A DNA stretch of 64,000 nt from Nymphaea colorata (Eukaryota; Streptophyta; Magnoliopsida; Nymphaeales; Nymphaeaceae), in the NCBI RefSeq assembly GCF_008831285.2, contig NC_045142.1, positions 17,919,354-17,983,353 of the forward strand. Reading direction: 5' to 3'. Within the stretch, counting starts at the first letter, position 1; each line of letters begins with the position of its first letter. Below the pieces are notes generated by a model. The model did no database searches. It was given only the letters and a program-made list of their open reading frames with translations, and was not told the DNA's origin. The translations under genes and the position numbers were made by a program. Positions 24,450 to 38,900 of this stretch are shown here, one piece after another.

Positions 24450-26200
24450 GAGGTCTGGTTCTCATTTTTCTCTCTCTTATTTTTTCTCTCGCTCTCTCTC
24501 TTTATTTGTCTCTTATTTGCCATAAGTAAGGTTTTTGCTCATTTGCATCGATTTGGGGTTCTCTTCTTTCCTTTTCTCTTTCTCTCTCCCTTCTTGTATC
24601 TATCTTTGGACGTCGAAGGGATTGAGAGAAAAGAAAAAGAACAGACATATGCGAAACAAACGCCAGACAAGAAGAACGTAGTGGTTGTTTCTAAAATCAT
24701 CAAACAGTGGACAAAGAACATCATTGCCATGAGGACAGAACAATAGTGTGATGGACATGACATCTTATTTGTCCTATCTCAATAGACAGCAGTCAAACAA
24801 CCTATGAGGGGCATAACATAACTGCTCGGATTGATAAATTGCTGACGTTCCAAATGGTGTCAGACATTGCTCTTAAGTTGAAATGAGTAAACTTGAGTTT
24901 ACATCAATTTGATTGCTATTCATTTAAATTGCAAATGATAACAAAGATTTCTCTCAAGTTGAAAGGAGTAACCTTAAATTCACCAAGTCTCAAAACAACT
25001 CAATGAATAACAAAAAGATGAAGGGGCTTTAACCTTTTCGAGGTATCTCTACCCTATCACCATTATTATTGGAAAACTTGGCAGTTAGCTCAGACTTTGG
25101 GTGAAGAGGAGAATCCAACTATCTGGGTGAGAGTTGAAGTCTCTTCTTCTTTTCCCTCTACCTCTTGGAGTCGAAGATTATATCGATGTTCAATGCATAT
25201 GCATTGCAATACTATATCCCCATTTATAGAAAGAAGGGTGACACTTTAACCCGAACCCGGCTGCAAATTGGCAATTGATCCCACCAATGCACCACTATAA
25301 GAAAAAAAGAATATGCATCTTTTAAAACAGGTTTTTAAGTGGATCCCAATTTAAGTATGGAATATCTCATACTTAGTATGGCTTATGGGTGCAAGTTAGA
25401 TGGTGACGGCCCATAAACGATCCCAACTAAATTGTGTGTTTATTGATTTGTATTAGCATACTTAATTATACTTTAGTTAACGAGAGAATTGAAATCAGAT
25501 GGTTACTTGAATGGTTATTTTTATTTTGTATCGCTAAAAACTATCACAAAAAATGCATTATATTACTAAAAACCATGGTCAAGCAATTGATAGTTAGTTG
25601 TAAATGTATTTTTAGCAAAACAAAATATTATTTGGGCCTACCACAAAGGTAATAGACTGATTTCAGTTTTCCTTAATTCATGTTTAACTATATACAAATT
25701 ATTATGCACTATTAATATAAATATTAGTTATGTTATTTTTTAATGCCACAAAAAAAAAAACGCACTTACACAACAAATATGCATGTTTTTTTAAGGGCAA
25801 AATAATAATTTTGGATTAACTTAATAATTTAGTTGACAAAGTTTGTTTTTAACAATATAAAAGCTTAACGTTTTTTGGAAAGTATTATTTAGATAGAAGA
25901 TTTGCGCCTCAATTAAAATATCTATCTTTTTTTTATTCTGACGCAATTATATTCACATGCACTTAATTCTCGTTCATCTCACCTTTATTAATTTTCAATT
26001 TTCAAGTTGCTTTTTATTTATGTATATTTTGTATTTATAAGAAAATGTTACATAGTATACACATGTGTGTGCCGGACAATGCATTCCGTTCTGTCCACCC
26101 GGAGGGCCGGAAAATGCACTCCGCATTCCTGTTAGGCGTGGCATTTTCGTTGTTTTTGGCAAATATTCATGTCATTTTTTCAAGTTCCCCTCGGGGAAGA
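24450..26200. other. spacer upstream of RPL22; nothing firm
   Basis: No recognisable protein. Just upstream of the promoter, GCCGGA(C/A)AATGCA(T/C)TCCG occurs twice within 26073-26130. Confidence 0.4.
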
Positions 26201-26206
26201 GATGAA

Positions 26207-26221
26207 AAACCCTAACCCTAG
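26207..26221 (+). promoter_or_regulatory. telo-box of the RPL22 promoter/leader
   Basis: AAACCCTAACCCTAG. The AAACCCTA telo-box is a hallmark of plant ribosomal-protein gene promoters, usually close to the transcription start, and here it sits about 100 bp before the leader donor. Confidence 0.75.
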
Positions 26222-26319
26222 AAGGGCGGGGATTCTCTCTCTCCCTCGTTCCTTTTCCTTCTTCTTCTTCTATCCGAGGCTTTTCCTCAGACCTCCTACC
26301 CAACTTCGAGCTCACTCTC
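26222..26319 (+). other. 5'UTR exon of RPL22
   Basis: Pyrimidine-rich leader ending at donor CTCTC|GTAAGTG. The leader intron 26320-27340 ends in TTGCCTTGCAG, 34 bp before the ATG. A (CT)n run lies just inside the intron (26330-26365). The exact exon start is not fixed. Confidence 0.6.
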
Positions 26320-27374
26320 GTAAGTGAAATCTCTCTCTCTCTCTCTCTCTCTCTCCCCCCCTCCCTCCCTCTGAGCGAATTCAGTTGGTTTGGGAATGGT
26401 GGGTCGTTCAAATCATGTCTTTTTCTCATTTCCTTACGAGTCATAAACGAGAAACTAGGGTCTTCGTGCAAGAAACTCGACTGAAGCTGGATAGGAAGTA
26501 CTGTTGTACACCATCAGTGGCGATCTTCTGTGGGTCTTCTTGTTATTTTTTGCACAGTCTGCATTTTTGTTTGTTATGAGCTTATAATACAGACGAGATT
26601 TTCAGTTTTGTGGGGTCACCTAAATTGCCCTGCTGTAGATTGCAGATCCATTGGGGATTGCCATTTTCACTTTGCTGATGTCTCCTCGTGCTTGTTCTTC
26701 TCTAAATATTTCGTTAATGGCGGATGTAGTCGGGCATGTCATTTCATAGTAGTTGGCCTTATTGATCGAGGTATTCGATACTTAGAGATGCATACGCTAT
26801 ACCTACCAATCTCTTACAGGACAGTTCCCGTGTTAGTAGTCTTATAAATGTGGTTTCAAGAGTAACAAGCGTGTATTGGACGTAGTTTTTATGCATGCCC
26901 AAGGCTAATGTTATTGGTGCAAAATTTGCGTTCAAGTGCTATTAATTCCTCAACTTGTCATCTTTCCTGCTTCGCTCATTACAAAAGGCATCGGGGTTTC
27001 TAGTGGTAATAGAATTGTGTTGTGGCTTCCTTCGCGTCCAACTTCTCTGGAGCTTCGGTTGCCTAGGCTGGTAAAAATTGAAAGTTGGTTGTTATTACGT
27101 GCTGAAGATTTATCTACGTCGCTGAGGTTTTTACTTTCTAATCAATATCTTTGTGGTTTAAAACTTGGAATTAGAGAAACAAAGCATTTTAGATTTTCAG
27201 ATTTGGATTTTTAATCCATATCGCAGCGATGTGATGTCTGTTTAAGCTCCACTTCGGCAATTCAATTACATCCAACAATGTTGCCCTATGCTGCCCTCCA
27301 TTATAAAAACAATGTTGAGACTGTGGTGTTTGCCTTGCAGTGCATCATACTCAAGTAAAAGAGTTAAAGTCAAG

Positions 27375-29486
<2,112 letters not shown>

Positions 29487-31687
29487 TCAAAGGCAGTCGG
29501 ATTTTTCATCCCTGAATCCTCTTTTTGTTTGCTTTTGTCATTTTGAACACTTTGTTACTATTAAATTGAGAAAACGGTCATAGTGTGAGCTGGAAGTTTT
29601 GTTGTTTATGACATTTCAGAAGTTTGTAGGAGCCAAATTTTGTCAATTTAATTAAGCCAATGCAAATTGACCTCATCGCTGTTGCCGGTTCATCACGTTG
29701 CAGCGGCTTACACCACTTTTTTCATCATTTGATGGTTTGAATCTTTAGTGAGACTATTAAAGCTTGTTGCTGTCAAATTATTAACCAGACCTGTGGGATT
29801 AACCTGTCATTCTTTCATTGTTAGATGGTTTATGTAAAAAAATGAATTAATTTTTACTGCCTATTTTCTATGCGATCTCTGAGAAGGAACTGGATCTTAT
29901 AATGCATTTTTGTTATCGACCTCATGTCTTGTCATTGAGTTATGTCCATATGAAACACCGATATGTGTCTTGGCCACGGAGGCTGTGTGTCGATAATGTT
30001 GGTGTTAATTTGAAATGCGCTGATTGAGCAGACCTGTCTGTCTATGTACCATGCTCACAGTGATCTTCACCTAATGTGTTTGTAACTGCATTGTATGTGT
30101 TTCACTAGATGAATGATGGGGACAAATGTACATGAACATTTGATTGGGGTCCCATCTACTTGATCGTCTCTAACAGCCTAATTTCAGCATTTTGAAAGTT
30201 AAAAAATGAATTTGTTTGTCTAAAAGGTTAGACTTCTATCATGGTTTTAGCATCAGCCAAGTTGTCACCGGGATTCTTGTTTTTGGTAGTCGATAAGCAG
30301 ACGGATTTGGATGTGGTTCGCCATCCGACTCAAGTACACAAGTAGGCTTTGATGGTATTGTTGTTAAAAAGCTGAGTTTTTGGTGGGGCTTTGTTGGCTC
30401 AAGGCTTAACAAAGTTGGGCTCGAGCATGTCTGAAGTCTTTGTTGGCAACTTAAGTTTGGCCGGCCTAGTTATTAAATTAGACCCCATTTGTCAACTTTA
30501 TGCCCATCATTTACTCGTTGTGTTTCACTGTAGATTTGAGATCAGCGGTGATATAAGATCTTAAGACTTTAAATCCATGGATTTAAGGTACACTTTTTAT
30601 GCAGTTTTACATCTTACATTCGAGACTATCAAACTCAACCTTATTAACCTAAAGAATATATATATATATAAGGCTAAGTCCAGCCTCCAATACTGTCCTC
30701 GGGCCAGCCTGACACGGGAGTAATTGTGGCCCCCAAGTCCAAGGGGTCTTAGCTTTTCTCAGTTTTCCTAATTGTGGCCCTGGGAGAGGCATCCAAGGCA
30801 TGACATGTAATCTTCAAAGATATTCAAGAAATAAATTTGATTCGTCCAAGATTCTTTCACATTTTTTGAGATAAATCACTCCATTTTGGTTACTTTATGC
30901 TCCTTAAGAAAGGGAGATGTTCATCCTCATTCCCACTGATTCTTTCTGATGGTACTACTCATTGTTCAGGTCGGTGACATTCTGCTTTCAATCTCGAAAT
31001 AGTGAAGCGTTTCGCTTATATTTTTTTCAGCTGCTGGTGAAGTGTTTCGCTTATATTTTTTTCAGCTGCTGGTGAAGCGTTTCGCTTAAAGGTTGGATTT
31101 CAGAAGATTGCATCATACAACTCACTACAAGAGAGAGAGAGAGAGCATTTAAACTATTTCGAGAAGTGCTTCTGAACAAGGACAGAAAAAACTGAACCTT
31201 CTCAGAAGTAGCAGAAAAAGCGTTATGTAGTTCTCTCTCTCTCTCTTTCTCTCTTTCTCTCTGCAGTATATGAGAGGAATCATCATGTATGGAGGGCGAC
31301 AACCTGCCAGCTAATTTTTGAACAACTAACCACGCAGCATGACAAGAAATCAGATGCCAAATCACCATGTTTTTTCGAAGAACCGTCAGCAGTTCATAAG
31401 TAACAAACTAACTGTACACGAAAAAGAACATATTACGGAAAATTCTCAAAAGCCCTTTTGGCGTTCTCCTCTAATCTTCATCTACAGACGAAAGGAGTTA
31501 CAGAAGATCGATAGAAAAGAACAACGTCCAATTCCCTCTGAGAACTCCCCACCAATCTTACATACAAATCTTGAAACTTATTTCAAGGATTCAACACAGA
31601 TCTACACAGATACTCCTCAAACGAAAGAAACTAAACCCAATTCACTCATATCTATAAAGAGAGTATGAGAGAAAGAGAGATCGGGCA
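29487..31687. other. 3'UTR of RPL22, spacer, 3' side of PMEI; no other gene
   Basis: No further gene recognised. The stretch holds short (AT)n at 30656-30670, GA and CT runs at 31130-31146 and 31230-31262, and the 35-bp tandem repeat listed separately. Confidence 0.5.
31002..31088. repeat. 35-bp tandem repeat, 2.5 copies
   Basis: Unit GTGAAGCGTTTCGCTTATA followed by TTTTTTTCAGCTGCTG. Two full copies and a partial third differ by about one base. GAAGCG and CGCTT inside the unit are self-complementary. Confidence 0.85.
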
Positions 31688-32293
31688 TCAATGGGCAGCA
31701 GAAATATGCCCATCTGTTGAGTTCAATGTGTTAACAAGAGCCAGCGCAATGCTTGTCACCTTAGATAAGCACCCTATAGCGGTATTGAGTCCCTGCACCA
31801 GAGCAGTCCCATTGGAGCCATTGGAACCATTGAGCCCATCCACGCACGTCTCCTCACTACTCATGGCAGCGCTCAGCCATGTCTGCATATTGCTCACCTG
31901 GAACTTGAAGTTGTCGTTTTCGAGCACTCGGATCTGGAACAAGGACCTGTACAGGTTATCCAGAGCATCTCCAAAGCACTCTATGCAGTCCACAAGCGCC
32001 ATACTCGCCGTTCCCGTGAGTCCCACATTCCTTAGTCCCAGAATGTACCGAGATACGTTCTTAGTCTCAGTTACAGTGACGGAGATGGCAGCCCGGGCGA
32101 GCCCAGTCCAGCTGCGCTTTACCGTGTTCGGCCAGGAAGAAAGTTTGGTGAAGCATAAGTCAGGATACTCGGTCACGTTGCAGGCAATTCTCAGGCAGTC
32201 ATCTCCGTTGTCGGCCGCCGCCGAAGATCGCAGAAGTAACGAAGGCAGCAGTGCCAGAAAAAGCATCAAACTGATGGATGAAAGTGTCCTCAT
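31688..32293 (-). CDS. plant invertase/pectin methylesterase inhibitor domain protein
   Basis: Secreted inhibitor of pectin methylesterase or invertase; the sequence does not decide which. Single exon, 201 aa. A signal peptide occupies residues 1-27 (MRTLSSISLMLFLALLPSLL then Ala-rich). Next come the paired N-terminal cysteines (C33, C38, C47, in DDCLRIACN..YPDLC), the family's TxYP..C pattern, a central CIECFGDALDNL helix, and the late TWLSAAMSSEETCVDG motif that is typical of PMEI domains. The tail has an NGSNGSNGT run and likely N-glycosylation sites (NGS, NGT, NST). Full-length PMEIs are about 150-210 aa, so this is complete. A TA-rich promoter lies 70 bp upstream of the ATG. Confidence 0.93.
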   Translation of the reverse strand: MRTLSSISLMLFLALLPSLLLRSSAAADNGDDCLRIACNVTEYPDLCFTKLSSWPNTVKRSWTGLARAAISVTVTETKNVSRYILGLRNVGLTGTASMALVDCIECFGDALDNLYRSLFQIRVLENDNFKFQVSNMQTWLSAAMSSEETCVDGLNGSNGSNGTALVQGLNTAIGCLSKVTSIALALVNTLNSTDGHISAAH

Positions 32294-32364
32294 TATGAGC
32301 AGAACCTGTGAAGGTAGACGCTATGACAGAGAGTTCTTTCTTTCCCTCCCTCTCACTCTCTGCC

Positions 32365-32387
32365 TATATATATATATATATATATCT
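32365..32387 (-). promoter_or_regulatory. TA-repeat at the TATA position of the PMEI gene
   Basis: About 11 TA units, 72-94 bp upstream of the ATG. It probably serves as the TATA element and is also a microsatellite that could vary in length. Confidence 0.5.
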
Positions 32388-32399
32388 TAGCCCTCATGA

Positions 32400-35300
32400 T
32401 AGAACATGGGTAAACATGTCTTGTGTTTGATTTGATTGGATGATGTGATTAACTTGCTGTATTTGGTGAAGAGAACATGTTAGCTTAGGTAGTTTTGACA
32501 TCTAAATGTACTTTTTTAACCTGAAAACTCAACCGCTTGGCTTATAGAAGAATTTGATGGCACAAAATCTCAAACTTGCACAATAGTTTAATTCGATCTA
32601 AAGTATGTCTTTCCAAACAGATGAATATGGCAAAAATATTTAGAAGGCTTGATCCATGTATACAGTTGATTCTTACAATATTATGATGTCCCCAAATATG
32701 AAATCTCGCATTCCATGTAGTATTTTAATTTTTTTAATAAGGATGAACTCGAGATGTCCAAAAATGCAGAAAAAAGCATAATATTTAGAAATCCTGATCT
32801 GATTTTATCAGTTGACAAGTTGATAGCCGTTATTTTTTATATAATCCAATCTTCGAATTATACAAAAACACGCCCAAGCTTTTGTGGTAAAGCAAAAACG
32901 GGCTTAATTTAATATTTTCTATCATTTAACAGCCTGCTTCTTGTATGATTTATAGGATCACATAGACCAAAACTTAGCAAATTTATGTTATTCCTTCAAA
33001 AGTTGACAGTCCCTTCCTCTGTTTTTTTTAATTGTTTAATTTTGGGCGAGTAGAATCTGTCTATATGGTGGTTAGGTTCATCCAAAACATCTTATAACGG
33101 TCATATATACAGGGAGGGATTATATATATATATATATATATTTTGAAGCGATAATGTGAATGCAATAAAAGAGAGGTAGAGGAGAAGTTGGGAGGGCAGC
33201 CAGGTTGGCTGGTTGGGCTTTAAGGTGTGTTGTTGGGTGTTCATGTGACCGTTGCTCGTGAATTTGTCCCTCCTCCTCCCGTGAAACTGTGGCAAGGAGG
33301 AGTCCATGTGGGACCTTCCTTTTACATTTCTCATGGTGCATTGACTCCATTTTAAATTATTAAAATGTGCTTTGCAAGTGAAATTGGGCATAGTTAAGTG
33401 ACAATAAGCTTTTTGAATTGCCAAAGCTAAAACAAGAAGGCATTTGGTAGGTAAGAAGAACATTATGTTCTTGAACATATATTCTTAAAACACATATTCC
33501 ATCTGATTCTAAAAGACATGAATAAACATCTAATAATAAGCTCTAAACAACAACATGGTGTTCTTAGGTATTTTAAAAGCATGTGTTCTAGAACACAATG
33601 TTCTCTTTATCAAATGCATGGGCTTGCACAAAAAGTTGACGCCCTGGAGCTCGCAGGCACTTGGTAGCAGCCATTGACTTAACCTCCCTGATGCAATTGC
33701 CTTATTGAGATTGACACGCTGAATATGGACTTGTGTTTAGGGCTTTTATATGCTCATTAAGTAGTAATAAGTGCTTTCTTTACATACTGTAGCAGAGTCA
33801 ATGTGAAATCACTGTTTGCTGACACCCATTGTTCTTAATTTCAGATTATATTGCTTCTCAACTTTATGACTGTGCTTCTTTCCTGAACATATGCCAACTT
33901 GGGGCTCGAGTTAGATTTTCCCAATGAGTTGACCACAGGCCATCTGCCTTTGTGCAGTTTAATCTATATTGTACCACAATTATATAAATCCATCCATTAT
34001 TATCTAAGATTCATTTTCCCAAGAATGGATACACATTTAAGTTGTTTTGTTATCCTAAAAAGGTTGACACAAAAGATGGGACAGGGGCTGGATTTTCGTT
34101 TGGAATGAATTACATCCTGATTGTCAGTTAATGTACGTTGTACACCATTAATGCTGATAGCGTATGCCATCCATCACTGAAATGGATGGCGGAGACCTTA
34201 GATCTCCCTAAGGATGTGATTTGACAGATAAGGTTACATGACTGCTCCTTCTTTCTTATATGCCATGCGATGATGTATCCTTTGTTCCGGATGCAAACAC
34301 CACTCCAACGACACATTTATTTGCGTGTCTTGTAAAGGTAGAAATGCATTTAATTTAGGGATGTCAATGGAACAAATTCAAATTGTATGTCCAACCAAAT
34401 ATATAGTTTTGACAAAGAAAAAAAAAGCATCTGACAAGAAACCAGATTGGATTCAGATATAAGAAATGACATTAGAATGCATTTATTTTGGTTTTAAATA
34501 AATTTTAATCGCATTTGGATTACATTCATATTCATATTTAGTTTCCTATAAATATCTATATCCACTATCCATTCATTTTGGAAGTCGGCCTTTTAACATA
34601 CCATAATGCAGTCCGAATTCCGTTGTTAGCAGGTGTGTCACATTTCTAAGCTTCAACACTGGCTTTCCTAATCCTGGTTGATATTAGCGCGATGAGCTTT
34701 ATACATCAACTTTGAGTGTTCGATAGTTCACATTACCTGCTTTCCGATTTTCCCATCTTTTCTGATTGTACGAGCATGTAAGATAAAACTTCCCTTTACC
34801 CACTGCTCATCTTACCTTCTCTGCTTTTGCTGAATCTCTACCATAATCAAGTGCACTTGTTCTAATGCAGGTTTTGTAAACATTTACCTCATTTTCAGGC
34901 TTGAAACTAGCGAGATAAGAAAATATTAGATCAATCTGGCGTTTCCAATCAGATGGTCCTGCACAACTTAGATCTTGCAGAGAGAGCAGACGGCATCCTT
35001 ACCATTGATTTCTTTGATAAATGGTGGATGGGAGCGTCTCTTATGCAATTGTTGGTTCAACACTTTAATGCAATGAGAGTATCAAACGGACAGTGTTCAA
35101 ACAGCACAATGCAAATGGGAACGTGGAAAGCGACAATGCTATTTCAGACGTTGCATGATCACGTGGGATCATATCTTGCACCTTATATGGGTCAGATTTT
35201 GACAATACTACTAAGCTTCTGCTACTGTCAAAGACTACCATTACTAGCCAGTGGGAGTGGTTTTTTTCCTCTACTATTCGTTTGTTTAATAATTTCAATT

Positions 35301-35959
35301 TCTTAAAAAATGAATATTTTGATTCTAAAATTCCATGATTCTGGGTACATCAAACACCCCCTTAAGGAAGCAGCATGATTACCAGTTCTCTTTTCTAAGT
35401 GACACACAGTTAAAGAGGTAGCCAGTTCAAAGCCTGCTTGGAAGCAGTAAAACTCCTTAAAAAAGGCTTCATAAGAAGAATATTATGTTATTGAAACACA
35501 TGCTTTTAAAACAAAAAGCAAGACTGCCACCAAATATATTCATTATGATTATATTTTCTTGTCTAATTCTAGCACAGAATGTAAACGATGTGAATTCTGC
35601 TGGGAAATTTCTCAAATAAATAGAGTTCTTGGCTTGGGGACATGTACTAGTCCAAAACAGAATGATCCTGTCTTATGCAACAGGGGAAATGGTTTCCTCC
35701 TTATGTATGAAATGCTTCCTTGCAAGACTTTAGAATGGCAAAACTGGAGGTGAAATGTACAGGTTGTTGGTCACTGAAAGAGAAAATACAAACATCCACT
35801 GGCAGTTACATGTGGACGTCATGGTACAGCTGACAGCAGAGCCATGAGAAGCTTTTTCTGGCATGCAAAATCAAAATGATTATGAAGCAAAACGTTAAAA
35901 AGTCTACGACATTAGAGATAAGAACTGAACTGTGTTGACTCGTGATTCTTTTCTGTTCC
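32400..35959. other. spacer between PMEI promoter and MZM1 3' end
   Basis: AT-rich with no protein I recognise. Contains (TA)n at 33121-33141 and a short inverted-repeat element at 33441-33617. The right end (about 35800-35959) should hold the MZM1 3'UTR. Confidence 0.45.
33441..33617. mobile_element. short inverted-repeat element (MITE-like)
   Basis: The left end CATTTGGTAGGTAAGAAGAA and the right end (inverted, GCATTTGATAAAGAGAACA) continue into matching AACATT(A/G)TGTTC segments. It resembles 18641-18781 in its GAACA...TGTTC ends. The target duplication is unclear. Confidence 0.45.
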
Positions 35960-38900
35960 TTAACCAGCTTTCGGTAGGCTTTCCTCGGTGGGAATCTCGA
36001 ACGTTGCTCCAGCATGCTCTTTAGCAGGTTTCACCTCTATAGCAGATTTCCATAAAAAAGCAAAAGGTGTCAGAAAATAGCAACGTTCATGCGTAAAATT
36101 GAAGGCTGAAAACAGGAATTTGAACATTCCAAGTGACACAACGCACTTGACAATGAAATTATCCAAAGTAATCATCATGTCGACCTGTTCAAAACATTTA
36201 AGTCTTATTGAAAATATACAAACATTTTATGATTACAAAGCCAAAGGAGTAAAATTGGATTTAACCATTTAAAGGGTTATTGCCCTAATTGCTGCAAATG
36301 TCATCATGACAACAATAAGAAAAAAAAGCAAATGGTCATATAAGAAATGTAATAACAGGTCACAGATTGATTTACGTTTTCAGCCTGCAAGATTTTCATC
36401 AATTTTTGTTTTTCAACTTCTACATTTTTGTGTTTGTTCCACAACTTTAGCTATCATGCTAACATGTTCCCATCTATTGGAAATTTTAAAGTTATTCCGA
36501 TTTCCGAGTGTTCTATGCATTAATGGAGAGGCTACCTCGGCAGCTTGTGGTTCCCACTTCCCTGTCATTGAAAGCTGAGAAAATGTGCATCTAACAATGA
36601 TCACCATCGCAATTTACTGAAAATCTTCAAGAAATTGCAAGTTTTTATGTATTATTAGAGAAGCTTTCACAAAGCATTATATGCAGAATGTCTTATAATT
36701 AAAGCAGAGAAGAGTCCTCATAAGTTTCACCTATTACATAAAGACCCTGAATCAAGTGCCAACCCTGCCATTCTGCAGCCTGAGCTTTTCCAGAGTGTTG
36801 TCCTTGTAAGATATGGTACTGCAGCCTGAGCTTTCCTAGGGTGTTATCCTTGTAACTTGTACGACATGGTGATTGGGTTCACTCCAGGTTTCTCAAGGAT
36901 AAGGTCCATGAAGTGGTCTTCTCCTTGAAAGAACTCATCATTAGTTATGCTGGTTAAAGACCAAAGGAATCCATTCAGACAGAAATGCCACATGGACATC
37001 TAGCCTTGACATCTGTAGCACTTACAATACAACATATTTGGTCACCCAGCAGTTTCAGGTATATTTCACCTCAATTAGCCTACAAAACCTCCAAATGCTC
37101 CATTTCCAATATAAAACGTCCTATTACACTAACAAGAAGCTGCCTTCCTGTCACGGGCCGACTCCTTCGAACCGTGCGGCGTGGCAAACTCTCGCCAATA
37201 AGCCGCAAGCCTTTGCCTCGTTCAAGTGGGCGCATATCACTTGAACGTCTTTTCAAAAGCACAAGACACAAAATGCACAAAAAATGTAGAAAAAAAACTC
37301 ACAATATATTCACTTAAATAGTTGAGTACATCACGAGGGAAAGCAAGTAAGCTTTTACACTTTACTTACAAAGGATGGCCGAAGCCGCTTACAGAATTCT
37401 CATGCCGACCATCCAAAACAAGGAATCTCAATCTTACACTTGGGGCAGTTTTGAGATGGTGCTCCGACATAGGTGAACATTCGAGCTTACACCAAGACTC
37501 AACACAAACAAAGCAAAAGCAAAGGACGACTATACAGACACGACACAAGGGAACAGACCCCTCCCCTTCAAATCAAGCGTCGTCCTCGGCGCTGGCAGCT
37601 TCGTGGTAGATTCTGACTTCTTCCGGATGACTTCGCTTCAAACGAAAGGCATACTCCCATGTTGGTTGGTCTTCGTCTACCCACTTGACCAAGTATCGCT
37701 TCGGTTCGCCAAGGTAGTTGACTTTGTGTCGAAGGATCTAGGCCTGGGCGTCAGGCCGGGGAAAACCTGTCCCGGGCCGGGCCCGGGCCCGATAGGCCGG
37801 CCCGACAGCTGGCCCGGGCCGGGCCCGGGACCGATAAACCGGCCCGGCTGGCCCGACTCCCGGCTTCCCTCCCGCTCCCCCTTGTCCTGACGGCTCCCTC
37901 CCCCGCTCCCTCTCCCTTCCCGGCCTCCCCCTCTCCCTTCCCGTTTCCCTCTCCCTCTCCTTCCTCCTCTCCCTCTCCCCTCCCCTTTCCCGTCTCCCTC
38001 TCCCTCCCTCTCCTTCCTCCTCTCCCTCTCCCTCTCCCTCTCCCTCTCCTTCCTCCTCTCCCTTCTCTGCTCCCCCTTTCCCTTTCCTGAAATTCTTCGT
38101 TTTAAAGTCATTCGAGCCCTAGCCCTCATTACGCCCAACTTTCTCTCGCCTCACGGGCGTTCCTTCCTCTCGTTCGACCGACGGTGGCTTCCACCGTTCT
38201 TCCTCAATCAAAACCAGAGAGAGGGGAAGCTCTCAGTCTCTGGCGGGCGAAGACTCCTTCATCGTTTCCTCTCAACGCCCCATTTTAGACTGATTTCCAC
38301 GATTTTAGCAACTCTCGTGGAGCAACAGGCCGTCTTCTCCCAGACGCCTTTCGACGTCCCTCCGAGCAGTTGCTTTCACTAGCAGCCTTGATCCTTGCCC
38401 CTGGTTCGCCCGGCGGTGAGATTGCTTTCGTTGTTTTCAAAGGGGAACGAACCAGAGAGGAGGAGATTTGTCTTCCTCCCACTCTCGGACACTAGGGTTC
38501 TTCCGGCACGGCTCCAATCGACCGTCCGACCCTCTTAGCCGCCGCCTCCTCCTCTGCTGCTCCTGTTTTTCAGCCTCGCCTCGATGCAACAGGGAAGGAG
38601 GAACGACAGCGTCTCCCTCTCCCTTCTCCGCTCCCTGCTCCTCTCCCTCCCCCTTTCCGTTTCTCTCTTCCCATTGGAGCGAGGAAGCTCCGTTGGCGGG
38701 CCGGGCCGGGCCTGAGTTTTGGAGGCCAAGCCCGGCAACATTATCGGGCCGGGCTCGGGCATCCGGCCCGACGGGCTGACCCGGGCCTGGTCTTAGCGGG
38801 TCGGGCCGGCCCGGCCCGGCCCGGCCCGATGCCCACCCCTAGAAGGATCTAGTCTAACTGTCGGTAATGGCCCGCCAGGTCGAAGGAGCTCGTTGCAAGA

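Noticed and set aside
31665-32390. 241-codon plus-strand frame
   Set aside because: Complete antisense overlap with the clear PMEI gene.
33101-33478. 125-codon minus-strand frame
   Set aside because: Its C-terminus is a translated (TA)n repeat and part lies in a MITE-like element.
34160-34185. Hairpin GCCATCCAT...ATGGATGGC as a terminator
   Set aside because: Rho-independent terminators do not apply to a plant nuclear region and no gene ends there.
34953-35306. 117-codon plus-strand frame
   Set aside because: Starts plausibly, but has no family resemblance and no promoter or splice context; kept as spacer.
35960-36178. 72-codon minus-strand frame as a separate small gene
   Set aside because: Only its last 24 codons are conserved; they are the MZM1 terminal exon, and the first part is intron.
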